Assembly (NCBI RefSeq): GCF_000004075.3 | Contig: NC_026656.2 | Location: 3,410,001-3,474,000 of the forward strand | Source: Cucumis sativus | Lineage: Eukaryota; Streptophyta; Magnoliopsida; Cucurbitales; Cucurbitaceae | Length of the DNA stretch: 64,000 nucleotides | Direction: 5' to 3' | Part shown: positions 1 to 12,399 of the stretch, in pieces | Layout: every line of letters begins with the position of its first letter | How positions within the stretch are numbered: the first letter of the stretch is position 1 | Notes under the pieces: generated by a model | The model's input: only the letters and a program-made list of their open reading frames with translations | What the model was told of the DNA's origin: nothing | The model's database searches: none | Translations under genes and position numbers: made by a program

Positions 1-380
1 TTCATTTTATATTTGTGGGTATTTTCTATCTCTATTTTGAGTGTCAATTTGTAACGGTAATGGTAATAGTAAATATGTTAAAATTGATAATTTTTCAGTT
101 CCAACATTAACAATGGTGATAGTCATAACTAGTGGCGGATTCATATATTTTGTTGATGGAGATTTATAGTTGTAACATTTTTCCTGCATTCGATAAATCT
201 TTAAAAAAAAACATTTTTATCTAATAGGAATATGACCTATTGACATTTTTTAAAATTCTAAGATATATGGAGAAAGGTTGAAAGTCTTGTTATATAAAAA
301 TCAAATTTATATGTAATAAATCAACGGGAATTTTTTAATAGGTGATAAATTCTTATGACAAAATCAAGTTACAAACCAAA

Positions 381-446
381 TAGTCACAGTTGATATCTAA
401 TTAAACATCATAATAGTCACAGTTGATATCTAATTAAACATCGTAA
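381..446. repeat. Two tandem copies of a 33-bp unit
   Basis: The unit beginning tagtcacagttgatatct at 381 is repeated at 414 with a single A-to-G difference near its end. This is a recent direct duplication in non-coding DNA. Confidence 0.9.
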
Positions 447-619
447 TAAAATTTGAAAGTAAAGAGACTAAACTTGTCATTCAACTATACATGCAAATAT
501 GAAATGACATTCACACATGTATGCTTTAAACTATTTTGGATAAATTTGGAATGAGCATGTTTATTGAGCTTATTGTAAAGAACTCGATTAGGTCAACGAC
601 CATATAAACAATAAAGCCC

Positions 620-1150
620 TCCAGCTACTAAAAATTTTTAGTTAGTTATAGTAATTACTATTTCAATGTCCCCATTTGCTACCGTTTTTATTATTTGACA
701 TTCATCCTTTTTTATTATTTGCTACAGTGTTTACTATTTTATTCTTAATCTAAAATAATCCACACCATAAACACATAATATTGTAATTACTCATACTTAA
801 AATAGTATACACTCTAAAAACGAACTCTTTAAGTCAACTATATTAACCTAGGCCTATAATAACTCACTTATTATCTTTATGCCCCTCTAGAGGGTTCGAA
901 ATAACAATCCAAACAGACAATAACATTTTGTCCACATTCACTTGCATTACACACACAAGTACTCTTTAAATTGTATACGAAGAAGTTTGTTTGAAATGAA
1001 AATTTACACACAAATGGAGCAATTGGAACTCATGGTAGGTTATTAGTGTATGTGTTATTATGGTATGGGAGTTATAACAAATTGTGTGTTATTATAGTAT
1101 ATGTATAGGGTGCAAACTATTACTGTTTGGTTTATAACAGTATGTGTTTG
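620..1150. repeat. Possible decayed MITE-like element
   Basis: The stretch is rich in motifs such as tttactatt and tgctacagtg, and ends in gtttggtttataacag-type sequence. It resembles a repeat common in cucurbit intergenic DNA. I could not define terminal inverted repeats or a target duplication, so the borders and the class are uncertain. Confidence 0.3.
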
Positions 1151-2776
1151 GGTGTCGATTCTTTTTAGATCGTGTAATGTAAAATATGATATTTAAACCG
1201 TGTATGATTTTGTGTACTATTATTATTTACCATACAAATTATCATTTTTCATTTTTTTTCTTCCTTCTAGGTTGTTTTTATTTATCATTACTATTATAGT
1301 GAAAAAGTACTCAAATTTTACCAACTTCTATAATTAATTTGTTTAACACATTGATGTTTTGTTTTTACTAAGTTCTGAAATAAAATCTGATAGACTTTTG
1401 TCTCTTTATGTAATTTAAAAAAAGGGTGGTTTTTTATTTTATCATATGCCCATTTTAAATTGAAATAAATTAATATTCTAATACTGAATTAAATTATTGA
1501 AAAATTATATTTTTTTATCAAATTATATTAGATGAATAAAAACGTCACAAAGCTTGAACTTTTATTTTTATTTAATTACTATTTTTTTTCTCAACACCGT
1601 AATATTTACGTTTAAAAGATAACCCCAAGACTTAGAGCTCGTTAAATCAACCAACGAAAAAAAATAGGAAAAATGTTATTAAACTAAATTAGCAATTTCT
1701 ACCCATATAACCTAAAATGTGGCTTAATTAAAAATAAAGCATATAAGTGAAGTTTATTTGATGTATATTTAACACTATATACATATATACATACAAGCAC
1801 TATCTCTCCAAAAGCAAAAGAGAATGGAGGTAAGACAATCTAATAATAAATAAGTAAATAAACTCCAAAAGAAAAACAAATAGAAAAATGAGAAAGTGTA
1901 TTTTTTAAAATAAAGCACATTATTATAATTAAACCAAACACGCATTTGGAATAACTCAGCAAAAAAATCAAAATTTAATTTTTATTTAAACGTTTTTTAT
2001 AAAAACCTTATTTTATTAATACAAAACCGTTTAACCATTTTTTAAAAAGTATTTTAATATACAAGTTTATCGGGTTTGTCACATACATCAAAAAAGTTTT
2101 TGTGAAAATTAATTAAGATTAAACAATGACGATAGATTGGTTGACATGAAGATTGATGTGTCTGAAAATTGGTCAACGAAGTTCTCAATCCTTGAAACAA
2201 ACACTAGTCTCAACTCCAAATAATTGATGAACTATTATATAAACCACCACTTGGGTTAAAACATGATCCAAGTCTCTTTTATAAACCAAACTCTATAGAC
2301 TATAGAGATAAATATTTTTGAACAAGTGGTTTTTATTTAAACAAAAACTAATTAAAATAAAAACATTAGTGTTAATGTTTTAGTAATCGTGGTATTTGAA
2401 ATTCAAATCTACGTTTCTTTATAATAATATTAAAATCACGTAAAAAAATATACAAAAATATTATTTAATCCTACGTAGCAAACAAGAAAACACATTTTCC
2501 ACGTAAATAAAAGGCCGTTAAAGCAGAAAATGAGGTCGAAAACCAATCAGAGAAGAGGAATGAACTTCATATAATAGTTATTAATATAATGAAATAGAAA
2601 GAAAAAGAGAAAGAGAAGAGTAGCCAAAGATTCCCTAGCAAGGAAAAGACTATAAAGCCCCTTGACCTTGCTCTAAATTAACATTAAATTAAAAAGAAAA
2701 CTACCGAATCGCCCTTTCACAAACCCGTCAGCTGAGGATATTTTCGTCATTGTCCAATGGAAAGTTAAAAAAGATC

Positions 2777-5412
2777 TTAGCGGCGAGAGGAGCTTCGTTT
2801 GGGCGCGCTAGATCTGGAGCCGTTCGGACGTGGCCTCTTTGAGGCCGTTGGATTGTCGTTCATGTTGAACATTCCCACGCCATCTGAACCAACCATTTCC
2901 ATAAACATCTTCTGTAGGTCCTCGAAGCTGTCACCCTTCAGAAACCAAAACGACATTCCAAAAATATTCGTGAGACTAAAAAGACAATGGATGGATGGAT
3001 GGATGGTTGAGATTTAATTTGCCAGGATATTTTGAACGGTCTGGATTTTTTTACCTCCGGCTTGACGTTGTTCATCATTGTGATCATCTCTTGCATGAAA
3101 TCGCAAAATTCCTGCACCACAGAGAGAAAAGACAACATTTTCCCCCTCAAAATATAGAAAAATATATACTATTGTATCAATTATTAATTCTTTAAAATGT
3201 TTGTAAAATATAATTTCAGAATTCATTAAAAAACTTAAGAAAGGTCCCAAGAGCCCCTAGAGAATTCTCTAGAGAAGGGGCGATGGAGAGAAACGGCCCA
3301 ATGAATACCAAAAGCAAACGCTACACGCGCAGGACGATGCGCATCGACCGCGGTCGCTACAGTGCCTCGATCTACAAAACTAAAGAAGACAAGATCCACT
3401 CCTAAGAAATTCTTTATCATATGGGATGGAATTTGAGATTTTAATAATCTTACTTTCATACTTCAGTTTTAACTCAAAAAATATGTGTATATAAAACCTT
3501 ATCTTTCTAATTGGGTTAAATGCTTTCATAATGAAGATTGAAAAAAAGAAATTGAAGAAAAACACAAAATAGACTAAATTGTCATCATCAAATAATAAAA
3601 ATTAAAAGTATAAAGTCTAAATTGTTACCCAAACTTTAGAGACAAAATAATTTTTTACTTAATAAAACCTAGAAATTTATAAAATAAAAGGTTCAAAAAG
3701 TTAAAACCTTCCGAGGAATTTTTTAAAAATGAAAATGGTAAAGATATGTAAAACAGGGAAAAAGTTAAAACAATACATTTTAGGAAAGGTAATACATATT
3801 TATATTTTGTAGAAAAAACCTAGCCATCATTTTTGGTTATTCTTATTTTGGTATTTAAAAAAAAAAAATGGTTCTTAGCAAATATAACTTTCTTCATTTT
3901 TTGGAAATGGCAGGACTAATTTTAAAAAGGTAAATTACGAGAAATGCATCCAAATTTTCACCTTTATTTCAAAAGCATCAATACTATCATTTCCTTTTTA
4001 TAAAGTACCTTGGAGTTAAATAATTTCTGAACAAAATTGAATCTTCAAATAACACATTAAAGGTCCTTTTAAAAAGAATACGAATATTTTAAAAATGCTA
4101 TGTATTATAACAAATATTCTCAAACTTTCTCATTTGTTAACAAATATACACCTACAGTACTTTCATATCATAGTTGTTTCAAAACTACTTAAAATATAAG
4201 TCCTTTAAAACTTCAAACAAAGAATGGAAAATTTTAAACTGGGTGGTTGTGTACCAAAATTTTGTAATATTGTGACTTTTCTAAAGTATATTGAGAAACT
4301 TTTAAAAAAAAAAAGAGAGAGAGAGAGATGAGAAGTATTTTTTAAAAAATAATTAACACTTTAGACGAATTTGGAAAAAAAAAACCACTTTCAAGGTAGG
4401 ATGGTAACAGTAATTACACAAATAAACCTTCCAATTATAAAAATTAATCAAACTTTTACAAATGTTAAAATTGGATAAAGTTTACACAATTCTAAAAGTT
4501 GGGACCCATTATTTTAAAATTGAACCTATAAAATGTTAAGGATAAGTTTGAAAAGTTTGAAGGTTAAATTTGATCCGATTTTATTTTGCAATTGTTTTTT
4601 TAGTAGAAAAACTCCGTAAGGAAGGAAGGAGGAAAAAAAAAGTAAGTTTTGAAGACGCAATTGGATGACAGCTTTTGAACGCAAAAAAAAAAAAAAAATG
4701 ATGAATAATAATAATCACGACGGCTAAAAAAATTAATTAAATAGATGAATGAAAAGATATTAATAGAGAATGATGAAACGACGTCGTCTTTTCCGTGGAT
4801 GGAATAATGGAATGCCGAAAATATCTAAACCCATAGCCAAGGCAGGAGGAAGAAAGAAAAGGAAAAATGATTAAATAATATTTGAAATTAAAATCTTAAA
4901 AAAAAAAAAATTGTACGAACCTCATCGTCTTCTTCCGTCGGATCGTAAAGCCCGGCGTCGTAAACGGACCTCTTCGTCTGATCGGAGAGAACTGCGAGAT
5001 AGGAGGAGGCAGACGGAGCAACCTCACGCGCGTTAGTGCCATTTTCCTATAAACATTAACGGGAATTCAACGGAGTTTACCAATTGGCAGGGATTAGGAC
5101 CGGAATAACCGATGATCTCACCTGAATACGCTTCTTGTACTAATTGAAATTGCCGTTTCGCTTCTCCAGCCACCGCCGGATTCCGCATCCACCGGTCCGG
5201 ATGCCATTTCTTTACAAACAGTTCAGATTTCACAAATTCATCACTCTCAAATCAAACCAATAAAAAACAAAACAAAACAAAACAGAATTCAAATTCAATA
5301 CCAGAGCAAGCTTGCGATATGCAGTACGGATATCAGAGAGAGATGCATCCTTACGAATACCAAGAATAGCGTAATAACTAGTTCCCCCGTCGGATCCTCC
5401 TCCCCGATCCAT
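2777..5412 (-). CDS. Small J-domain (DnaJ/HSP40) co-chaperone
   Basis: Five exons: 5412-5302, 5209-5122, 4991-4921, 3111-3055 and 2935-2777, giving 161 residues. The J domain fills residues 12 to about 80: helix II ends YRKLAL, followed by WHPD with the HPD triad at residues 40-42, then [12 protein letters not shown] and the YDAGLYDP end typical of the domain. HPD is the residue set that stimulates Hsp70 ATPase, so a co-chaperone role in the cytosol or nucleus is expected. The tail has a helix with FCDFMQEM, then [12 protein letters not shown] and a basic Ser/Arg-rich end ([11 protein letters not shown]). I see no signal peptide, zinc-finger or CTD, so this is a J-domain-only (type C) protein resembling the small Arabidopsis At1g56300-type proteins. 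All introns are GT-AG; intron 3 is about 1.8 kb and holds a GC-rich palindromic patch. The start is the only methionine ahead of the J domain. Confidence 0.93.
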
Positions 5413-5504
5413 CAGAAACTTGAATCAGCTTGAAATACAACCAGCAGACCGGAAAATAGAACTGAAAAACGACTTTCAGATCACCATAACAGCGTTACGG
5501 AGTT

Positions 5505-5528
5505 GAAGAAGAAGAAGAAGAAGAAGAA
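5505..5528 (-). repeat. (GAA)n / (TTC)n microsatellite in the DnaJ leader
   Basis: Eight GAA units lie about 95 bases upstream of the DnaJ start codon, so on the transcribed strand they read as a TTC pyrimidine tract in the likely 5' untranslated region. Confidence 0.85.
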
Positions 5529-6688
5529 CTAGAGAGTTGGTTGCGTTGGGTTTTTCAACGATTGGCGTGTGGTGTATACGGAAGGGCGAATTGACGGTAG
5601 AAAGAGAAGAAAAAGAGAAAGAGAGAGATGAAAATATCTTGCAGATGATATGTACAAGGAAAGTTCGAGAGATTTCTCTTTTTTCTTTATTTACTTATCT
5701 TTATAATTTTTTTCCCCTTCCCCTGGCAATGGCAATAGAATACTTTAGGTTAGATATTTTTTGACGTATTGATTTCCCACTTGACTTTACATTATTTACT
5801 ATAGTGCCACTCTTTCAGGGAATGAGAAATATGAAAATTGTGAATTTATATTTTTGTCCTTTTAGGAAAACAAGGAAGAGATCAACAAAGTAGAGATATT
5901 TGGTCTTTTTGAAACGGTGTCTATCTACTCACCACTTATTTACTATTAACTATTTTGCTTTTATTTTTCTAAATTTTAAATAAAAAACACTCCTTTCATC
6001 TCCAATCTTTTTTCCTTTGTTATCCATCTATCATGGATGGTATGAAAAACTAAATTAAATTTTGAAAACTTTAAAAAGTTGTATAGTTTTACTACAAATT
6101 CGGAAGATATAGATTTCATTTTTAGAAACAAAAATGAAATAGTTGCTCTATAGAGTTTAAATTATCTAATTATCTAAATAGAAGCACAATTATAAGAATA
6201 TTCAACAATGCTGTAAGTCAAAACTCAGTCATAGTTTAAGCCTCAAGGGGAAAATAGGCTATGAGAGAATAGCCTCACATAGCATAAAAGGAAAAGTACT
6301 CATATCAACGAAATGAGTGTACCATGCTTAAACTCAAACGTTGTTGCACGATGAAAAATCATCGAGCAAAACTAGTTGTTCTCAATGTTTGATCATCTTG
6401 ACATCTCCACTTTTGACGATGTCAAAAAGACCTCTAGTGCATAAAATCCTCTAGTTCATGACAGCTAGAGGTCTGTATAAGCAAGTAGCTTCATCCTCAT
6501 GGAGGTATGTGACTAGTAGGTGTTGTACTCTATTACATCACTTTGTTGACTATAGCATCGATGTGTGAGCAAACACAACACCACATCGATTAAATTATTT
6601 GTTCAAATTCAGTCATTTATATACACAATAACATAACTTTAGTAAATATGATAGCAAATAATTTTATTTCCCTTAAAAAAATGTATTC

Positions 6689-6893
6689 ACTGGTTGAACG
6701 TAATTAAATGGTAAAAATGGGGCATAATCTCGATAAATGGTTTAAAGGTCATATCCATGGTGACCATTTATGCCTAGGAATCAATATCCTACAAACTTCT
6801 TTTGACATACAAATGTTATAGGTTCATGTGAGTTATCTCGTAAGATTAGTCAATATACATGTAAAGTGCCCAAACACTCATAGATATCCAAAA
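6689..6893 (+). mobile_element. Degenerate SINE-like retroelement (Au-like)
   Basis: The order of motifs matches a tRNA-derived plant SINE I recognise: a 5' part with ggttgaacgtaat and ggtttaaaggtcatatcc (positions of the pol III A and B boxes), then catggtgaccatttatgcct, tcaatatcctacaaac, and a 3' part with tctcgtaagattagtca and cactcatagatatcc. Many CpG-type changes to T/A suggest an old, inactive copy. Family assignment is from memory. Confidence 0.5.
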
Positions 6894-6939
6894 TTCTACT
6901 TCTTTTAGAAGTCACGAGCATTCTACCATAACAATATAT

Positions 6940-7170
6940 GGGAGTGTTTGGCACACCAAATTCAAAAGGCCAGTATTAAATAACTCAACTTCACTTCTTT
7001 ATCTTAAAAATAGACTCAACTTTACTAATTCCAATAGTATTAGTAGCAAACTTCAGACATTTACGGAGGAACTTCATTTTCTCTTCTTTCTTTCTCTCTC
7101 TCTCCTTTTCCCAACTCTCCACAACCAACTCTACACCTCAAACACTTACTTCTTTCAACTCCAAACACTT
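6940..7170. mobile_element. Possible MITE with short terminal inverted repeats
   Basis: The left end reads gggagtgtttggcacacc and the right end reads caactccaaacactttaa, so agtgtttgg is inverted at the two ends (about 9 bp). The interior is AT-rich with a TTTCTC tract. No clear target duplication was found, so this is tentative. Confidence 0.3.
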
Positions 7171-7961
7171 TAATTTCAAACTTCATAAACTCAACTCAAT
7201 TTCACAAACAAAAGATTGGATTTCATCCTCTTTTGGTATTGTTTCTTCCCTTCAATATATTTAGGAGGAGAATTGACAAGAAATAACTACAAATTCTGGC
7301 AAATCAATGCTCTACTCAGATCTTTCCCCCAAATGTATAATTTAGAAACAAAAGATGTATAATGCAGTTACCGTTAGTTTCTTTTCCTCTGGTAATCATC
7401 AAGTACTCGAAAACATGACCGTCTTCATAGTACTCAAGAACACCAGTACTCCATGACGCTATATAAATTGAATCAAGAATGTCATTGTATCACTGCATAG
7501 CGATCCAAGCCCTCAACCTTAGGCTACTGGATGTAGGAACCCGTATTCTTTAAGAAGTTTATTGCGAAGAAAAATCTTTCCCTTTCTAATTGATTGTAAG
7601 TTAACAACAATTACAACTTGCAGATCTGAAACAAAGATAAAACGAGGAAAAACAGACTCTTTACAAAGACTATTTGGTAGTTGCTACACATTGGCCCCAA
7701 GGGAAAGCAAAAATATTGCAGGAAAACACATGAGAGGTATCTACCAAAAAGAAAGAAAGAAAAAATCTTTAACAGATTAACGACCTGCAAATTTAGCAGA
7801 AACTTTTCTCCTTGGGTGTGTAGTAACTTGACGTTAAGACCACAAAGGATGTTGCTTGACACTTCCAGAATCAAGCACAGTGAGCGGTATCTGAACTGGA
7901 ATGGCTTTGCCATTCTGGTTTGAAGATCCAACTGATATACTTCAATAGAACAACTTGAAAC

Positions 7962-10900
7962 TTAATCTGCTCCATTTAAGATATTAGCCCCGAGATCCGG
8001 ATAAGGGAAAATTCTACTCCCCCCAGTCTCTGCTGTATAACTCGAAGAAGGAAGCAAATCATATCCATGCTCGCTTGGTGCTGGAGTGAAGTAAATTGGA
8101 GAGTGTGGCAGAAAAGAACACTCTTCCTCAGTGTAATCAGGCTGCAGTGTTTGAGAAAAAGTTTGATTTGTGTGATTGTAACAGATTTGGAAAATTGGAG
8201 GTCGTGCTCCATCTTCTTCGCTGTTGTAAGTATTTGGAGCACAGATTTGCAGGTTTTCTGCTCAGAAAATAGAATTGATTTGCTTTAGAGATTTATAAAT
8301 TCTGTACAAGACAGGAAAGATATTTGAACTCAAAACATGAGTGGTTTACACTCAGAGACTCATTAACGAATACAATCACGTGCCATAACCAAGAAGGAAA
8401 CGACACAAGGCAACTAATTAGGGAACCTGAATTTTCCATGCTGAAACGCTGAACAACCTAGAAATCTAACCAGATCAAACCGATGGTTCAAGCACAGATT
8501 CCATTAGATGGATAGAAGCATGTAGAACCGCTTGGACTAAAGGCTTTTGACCCCTTTTGTTATCATTTACTTTCCAAAAAAAAGAGAAAATTTACTTTGG
8601 TCGTGTACATTATTTATGCGGAGTAGGAAGATCATCAAACCAAACATTGAAAGAACAAAGAATATGATGTATATTGTTCATGACAGTTATTATACCTTGT
8701 GAAAGTGCGATACCAGGTCCCAGAGGTTGCGATCCTAAAGTTGAAGATATAGATGAAGGACCAGCTTCCTGGTAAGTCAACGACAGTTTAGGGGTTGGTT
8801 GCTCATCAAACCTGTTCAGATATATTGGCTTATCCAGATCTCCAACCAATCCCTGCGATGAAAATGACAGCTACTAAGTTCCAGGTCAAATATTTAAGTG
8901 AAACATTATTGTAAGATGATAAAGATCATGATTCCTTTTTCCATATGTTTGCTTCTCCTTCAATACAGAAGAATAAGTCATAATTTACTCATTAGCAGAA
9001 ATATGACAACTTTTGAGATGGAGTTGAACAAAATAATTACCCCATTCCATCCAAGTGAGCATCTAGGAACCGTGCAATCATCCATAGTGCAAGTTTTTGC
9101 ATGACCCAAAACTTTTCGCCATATCTTATCTGACATTCGTTCAAGTATCTGCAATGTCGTTGTCAAAAAACTAAGTGTGAGTTATGAGATTATTCTTTTC
9201 AGAATCAGTCAGATGGATGAAAGAAACAAATGAAAAGGAACAACTAAACATAGACGATGCAGAACTATAGTTAACAGTCACAACCAGAGAAAATATCTTA
9301 CACGGCGCAACTCGGGTTGATTTGTTTCATTCAACAAGAGAAAGTCATGGACCGTGAGAATTCCATGCGAAGAAAGCTGTTCATGGAATTTACCATCTTT
9401 TCGTATTTTCTCCAAACGCCATACTTCATCTTGCAAGCTAGGAGGATAACGCTTTGTATACCCTGAAAAGTAACTAATCAGTTACAAGCTTTAAGCTGTA
9501 AAACAAAACTATGATTTATCAGAATTCGGTACCCAGAAAAAGTCATAGGTGAATAAGGCACAAGAAGAAAGTGGTGTTCGTTCTAAATGTTGGGTTATCA
9601 CAACTTACCCTCTCCACGGCTGTCTTTGACAGAAAAAGGACAGCTTATGGCTGGCTTAACTCTTTCTTCTCCAGAATTCTTTTGTGAAATTTTAGCTCCC
9701 AATATGAACTTCTTGTTCGGTATCCAGCTGGAATTATCAGTGATGCTAAGATCACTGATTAATCCAACCCCGTTTTTCAAGACGACACTCTGGGGTCCTG
9801 CTAATAAAGGTCTTTTGCCATCTCTTTCACTTAAAATGTTGGCATTGAACTTCTCCTCAGTCCAGTCCTCTCTACCTCTGGAAAATAACCCATGGATGAC
9901 AACAATATCAACCTTGGCCGATGACAGTGGACCCGATTTCACAATAGTCTTGGAATTGGCATGGCATAGCTGAATTTTCAATGGTTTTCCGCCCTCAGCT
10001 TTCAGCGGATTGTTAGTGAATATTCCGTCAGGCAATTTGCTTTCAAACAGAAGCTGCAGACTATATCCCGCTGTTGTTGTTTCAGATTCACTAACTGAGC
10101 TGCTGGAGAACCAAAAGGGAAGCTAAGATCAGATGGAGCACAAGGGGAGAGAACAAATATAATGATTGGTGAATTATCATACATTAAAAAATGCAGGTCA
10201 ACAAACGCAAACGAATTTTACTAATTGATAAACCACTCGTATCGACAGAAAATCAAAAGAGCAATCCTGGACTTCATGCAGACAAACTTAGAGGATAAAA
10301 GCATTAAAAGGAGGAGAGTCGGATTATAAGAGTTCGATCAGAAAAATAGAGTAATGACAGGGTAAAGACGTAAAGAATATACCTTGAAGACGAGGGGAAA
10401 AATTTGGAAATGGCACCTTCTGTCTCTTCTCTTACCTAATAACCAAAAACAAAAAAAAAAACATAGAATAGAATATCAAACGTCTGAAATCAAAGTTTTG
10501 CTCTCATGTTTCCTCCTCAAAAAAGAAGAAGAAGAACGAAATCAAAAGTTTGCCACTAACTAAGGCTGCAGCTTGCTGAACATTTTAGCATGACAGTATA
10601 AGCCACATCGCCATATATTTATCCTTGTTAAATAGATGTTAATATCTTATCCCCAAATTTGAAATTTATATTTTGAAGTGGCGTTGAAGATTAGGTGGCC
10701 CGTAAATTGGTGCAACTTCCTACACTATCTCAAGTGCCCAAGGGATATTTTTTTTTAACCAAAAAGAAACTCTTTAACTTGATGGGAGACAAAAAAAAAA
10801 ATAGAGAAAAGACACAATGATCTGTAGCCAAATATTGAAATAATAATAAAATAAATATAATAGAAGTGTTTTCCATCAAGGCATCAGAATAGTTTCCTTT

Positions 10901-11274
10901 TATCTAAAACGACTGCAGTTTCAATTGCAAACCTAAAAGGCAAAAGCTAAAAAGAAACAAGGTAGCCAAAGTAAATTCTAAAATCAAATGTAATTGATTC
11001 AGTTCAATTATAACCAAACATAAAAGCCCCGTTGTCTTACCACTTTCCGAATCAGGGGTTCGAGAAAAGCAAACGGGCTATCCTCCCCAAGAGCACTGCA
11101 GAAACACAAATGAAAGCCACATGTAAGAACATAAACAAATCTATGTACGGAAAACCAACGGTTCTTGGACTATCTATATCTAACTCACTTCTGGAACATG
11201 TTCATTCGCTTTGGCACTTGATTCGAAGTTCCAAACTCACCACCGTAGACATGAAAAGGCCTCTTCTGTACCAT
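7962..11274 (-). CDS. Calmodulin-binding CBP60-family protein
   Basis: Eight exons: 11274-11189, 11095-11041, 10435-10383, 10102-9609, 9462-9302, 9148-9041, 8852-8696 and 8257-7962, giving 469 residues. The N-terminus MVQKRPFHVYGGEF leads to LGEDSPFAFLEPLIRKVVRE, the conserved family opening. Exon 4 carries the CBP60 core (LQLLFESKLPDGIFTNNPLK, then SKTIVKSGPLSSAKVDIVV and FSRGREDWTEEKFNANI). Exon 5 has GYTKRYPPSLQDEVWRLEKI and SSHGILTVHDFLLLNET; exon 6 has KIWRKVLGHAKTC. CBP60 proteins are plant nuclear regulators; members such as CBP60g and SARD1 drive salicylic-acid immunity and others act in growth. I cannot place this one in a subclade. The segment after HAKTC looks shorter than usual: it passes straight to GLVGDLDKPIYLNRF. 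The exon 4 acceptor is CAGCAG and the exon 8 acceptor GAGCAG, so one-residue isoforms are possible. Confidence 0.9.
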
Positions 11275-11349
11275 CAAATACCGAGAAATTAAGTCGAGAT
11301 AATCACAATCTCTAACGAATTACTCTCGATATCAATATTTATAAGGAAA

Positions 11350-12290
11350 TGGACACTGAGAATAGATTGATTTTGGAAGGGAGGAGGAAGCTTCCATTCA
11401 ACTTCAAAAGAGACGCGTTAATAGTTGAAGTCAATTTTATATTGTAAAATAAATATTGAGATCATCAAACATCATTTCTAGGGAAGAGCCTGACATTACC
11501 TAGATTTTGTCATGGAAAGTTGGTAGAAATTCTCTAAGCTTTGGATAACTAAAAAAACTGCCATGTCCTTTGTCTATTAGAAGAAACAATCCAAAGAAAA
11601 TATCAACCACTACCCATTACGTGTTCTTATCTGACAATGACTAGGGAGTGAATTATGAAAGAGAAATAAACGAACATGGCCGATTAATCAAGAAGAAGCA
11701 CAGAAATTACAGAGAAAAGTTCAGCCTCTAAACATCGAGTAGCTGAAACTACCTTCAAATTTCTGGGAAAATTCACAGTCAATTAAAAAACCGTACTCAG
11801 AAGATTAATGGGTGAACCATTTTCCTCGAGAACGACACGACCCACATTAAAACGACGAACGGAGACAGAAAAAAACATAAAGATGTTTGAAAGCGAGACA
11901 AAAAAGAATTACATGAAATGGACAAAACTGATCTCATTGTCCCCACATTCAATTAAACAATTACATTAAACTGTAAAAAGGAGGAAAAGAACCCACAATG
12001 AATAAAAAGAATTAGGGTTTATTTCGAGGAAATGGAGAGGAAATGATTGGTGTGTAGAGAGTTGTCTTACTTTACTTGAAATTTCCCCACTGTGTGGACT
12101 GACCACAAAAATTGGGAGTCAATGAGCCCGTCGTACGTAGAACCTTTTGAAAAATTGACGATGTGCAATTTCGTAGAGAAATTTGAAACCAATGTTTTTC
12201 CAGATTCCGAGCTTCCAGGAAGATGCAGATCTCTCTTTCGCCAATATCGGCTCTGCCTCCTCTCTTCGTCGGAGCCGGCGGCTCCATCGC
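11350..12290 (-). promoter_or_regulatory. Likely 5' leader with a leader intron of the CBP60-like gene
   Basis: A strong donor, AAA then GTAAGACAAC read on the minus strand at 12070, and a pyrimidine-preceded acceptor ending CTCAG at 11356 would remove about 0.7 kb of untranslated leader just upstream of the start codon at 11274. The sequence above 12070 is less AT-rich than its surroundings, which suits a first non-coding exon. This is inferred from splice consensus only. A TATAAATA-like string near 11335-11342 is an alternative promoter candidate. Confidence 0.4.
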
Positions 12291-12399
12291 TACCTCTATC
12301 GGCTTTTTTGTTTCAGTCTAAAAGACTTATCCACAAGGAGGAAGCCAATTCAATAATGCTTCCCCTTTCAATTTTTATTTCAATTATAAATAATTGACC

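Larger units (their letters stand above)
1..2776. other. AT-rich intergenic region left of the DnaJ gene
   Basis: I see no conserved coding sequence here. The tract is AT-rich with short homopolymer runs. It holds a 33-bp tandem duplication at 381-446 and a stretch at about 620-1150 that resembles a decayed non-autonomous transposon; both are listed separately. The last part, next to the stop codon at 2777, should hold the 3' untranslated region of the minus-strand DnaJ gene. Confidence 0.6.
5600..7560. other. Intergenic region between the DnaJ promoter and the CBP60-like 3' end
   Basis: No conserved coding sequence is seen. The left part should contain the DnaJ promoter. It contains a SINE-like element (6689-6893), a possible MITE-like segment (6940-7170) and a perfect 10-bp inverted repeat (6428-6437 with 6465-6474). 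Confidence 0.6.

Noticed and set aside
7611-7931. 106-codon minus-strand frame right of 7600
   Set aside because: It lies downstream of the CBP60-like stop codon and is best explained as 3' untranslated sequence; no motif is recognisable.
12072-12397. Open frames on both strands near 12.1-12.4 kb as genes
   Set aside because: The region is better read as the leader exon and promoter of the minus-strand CBP60-like gene; neither frame shows a family motif.
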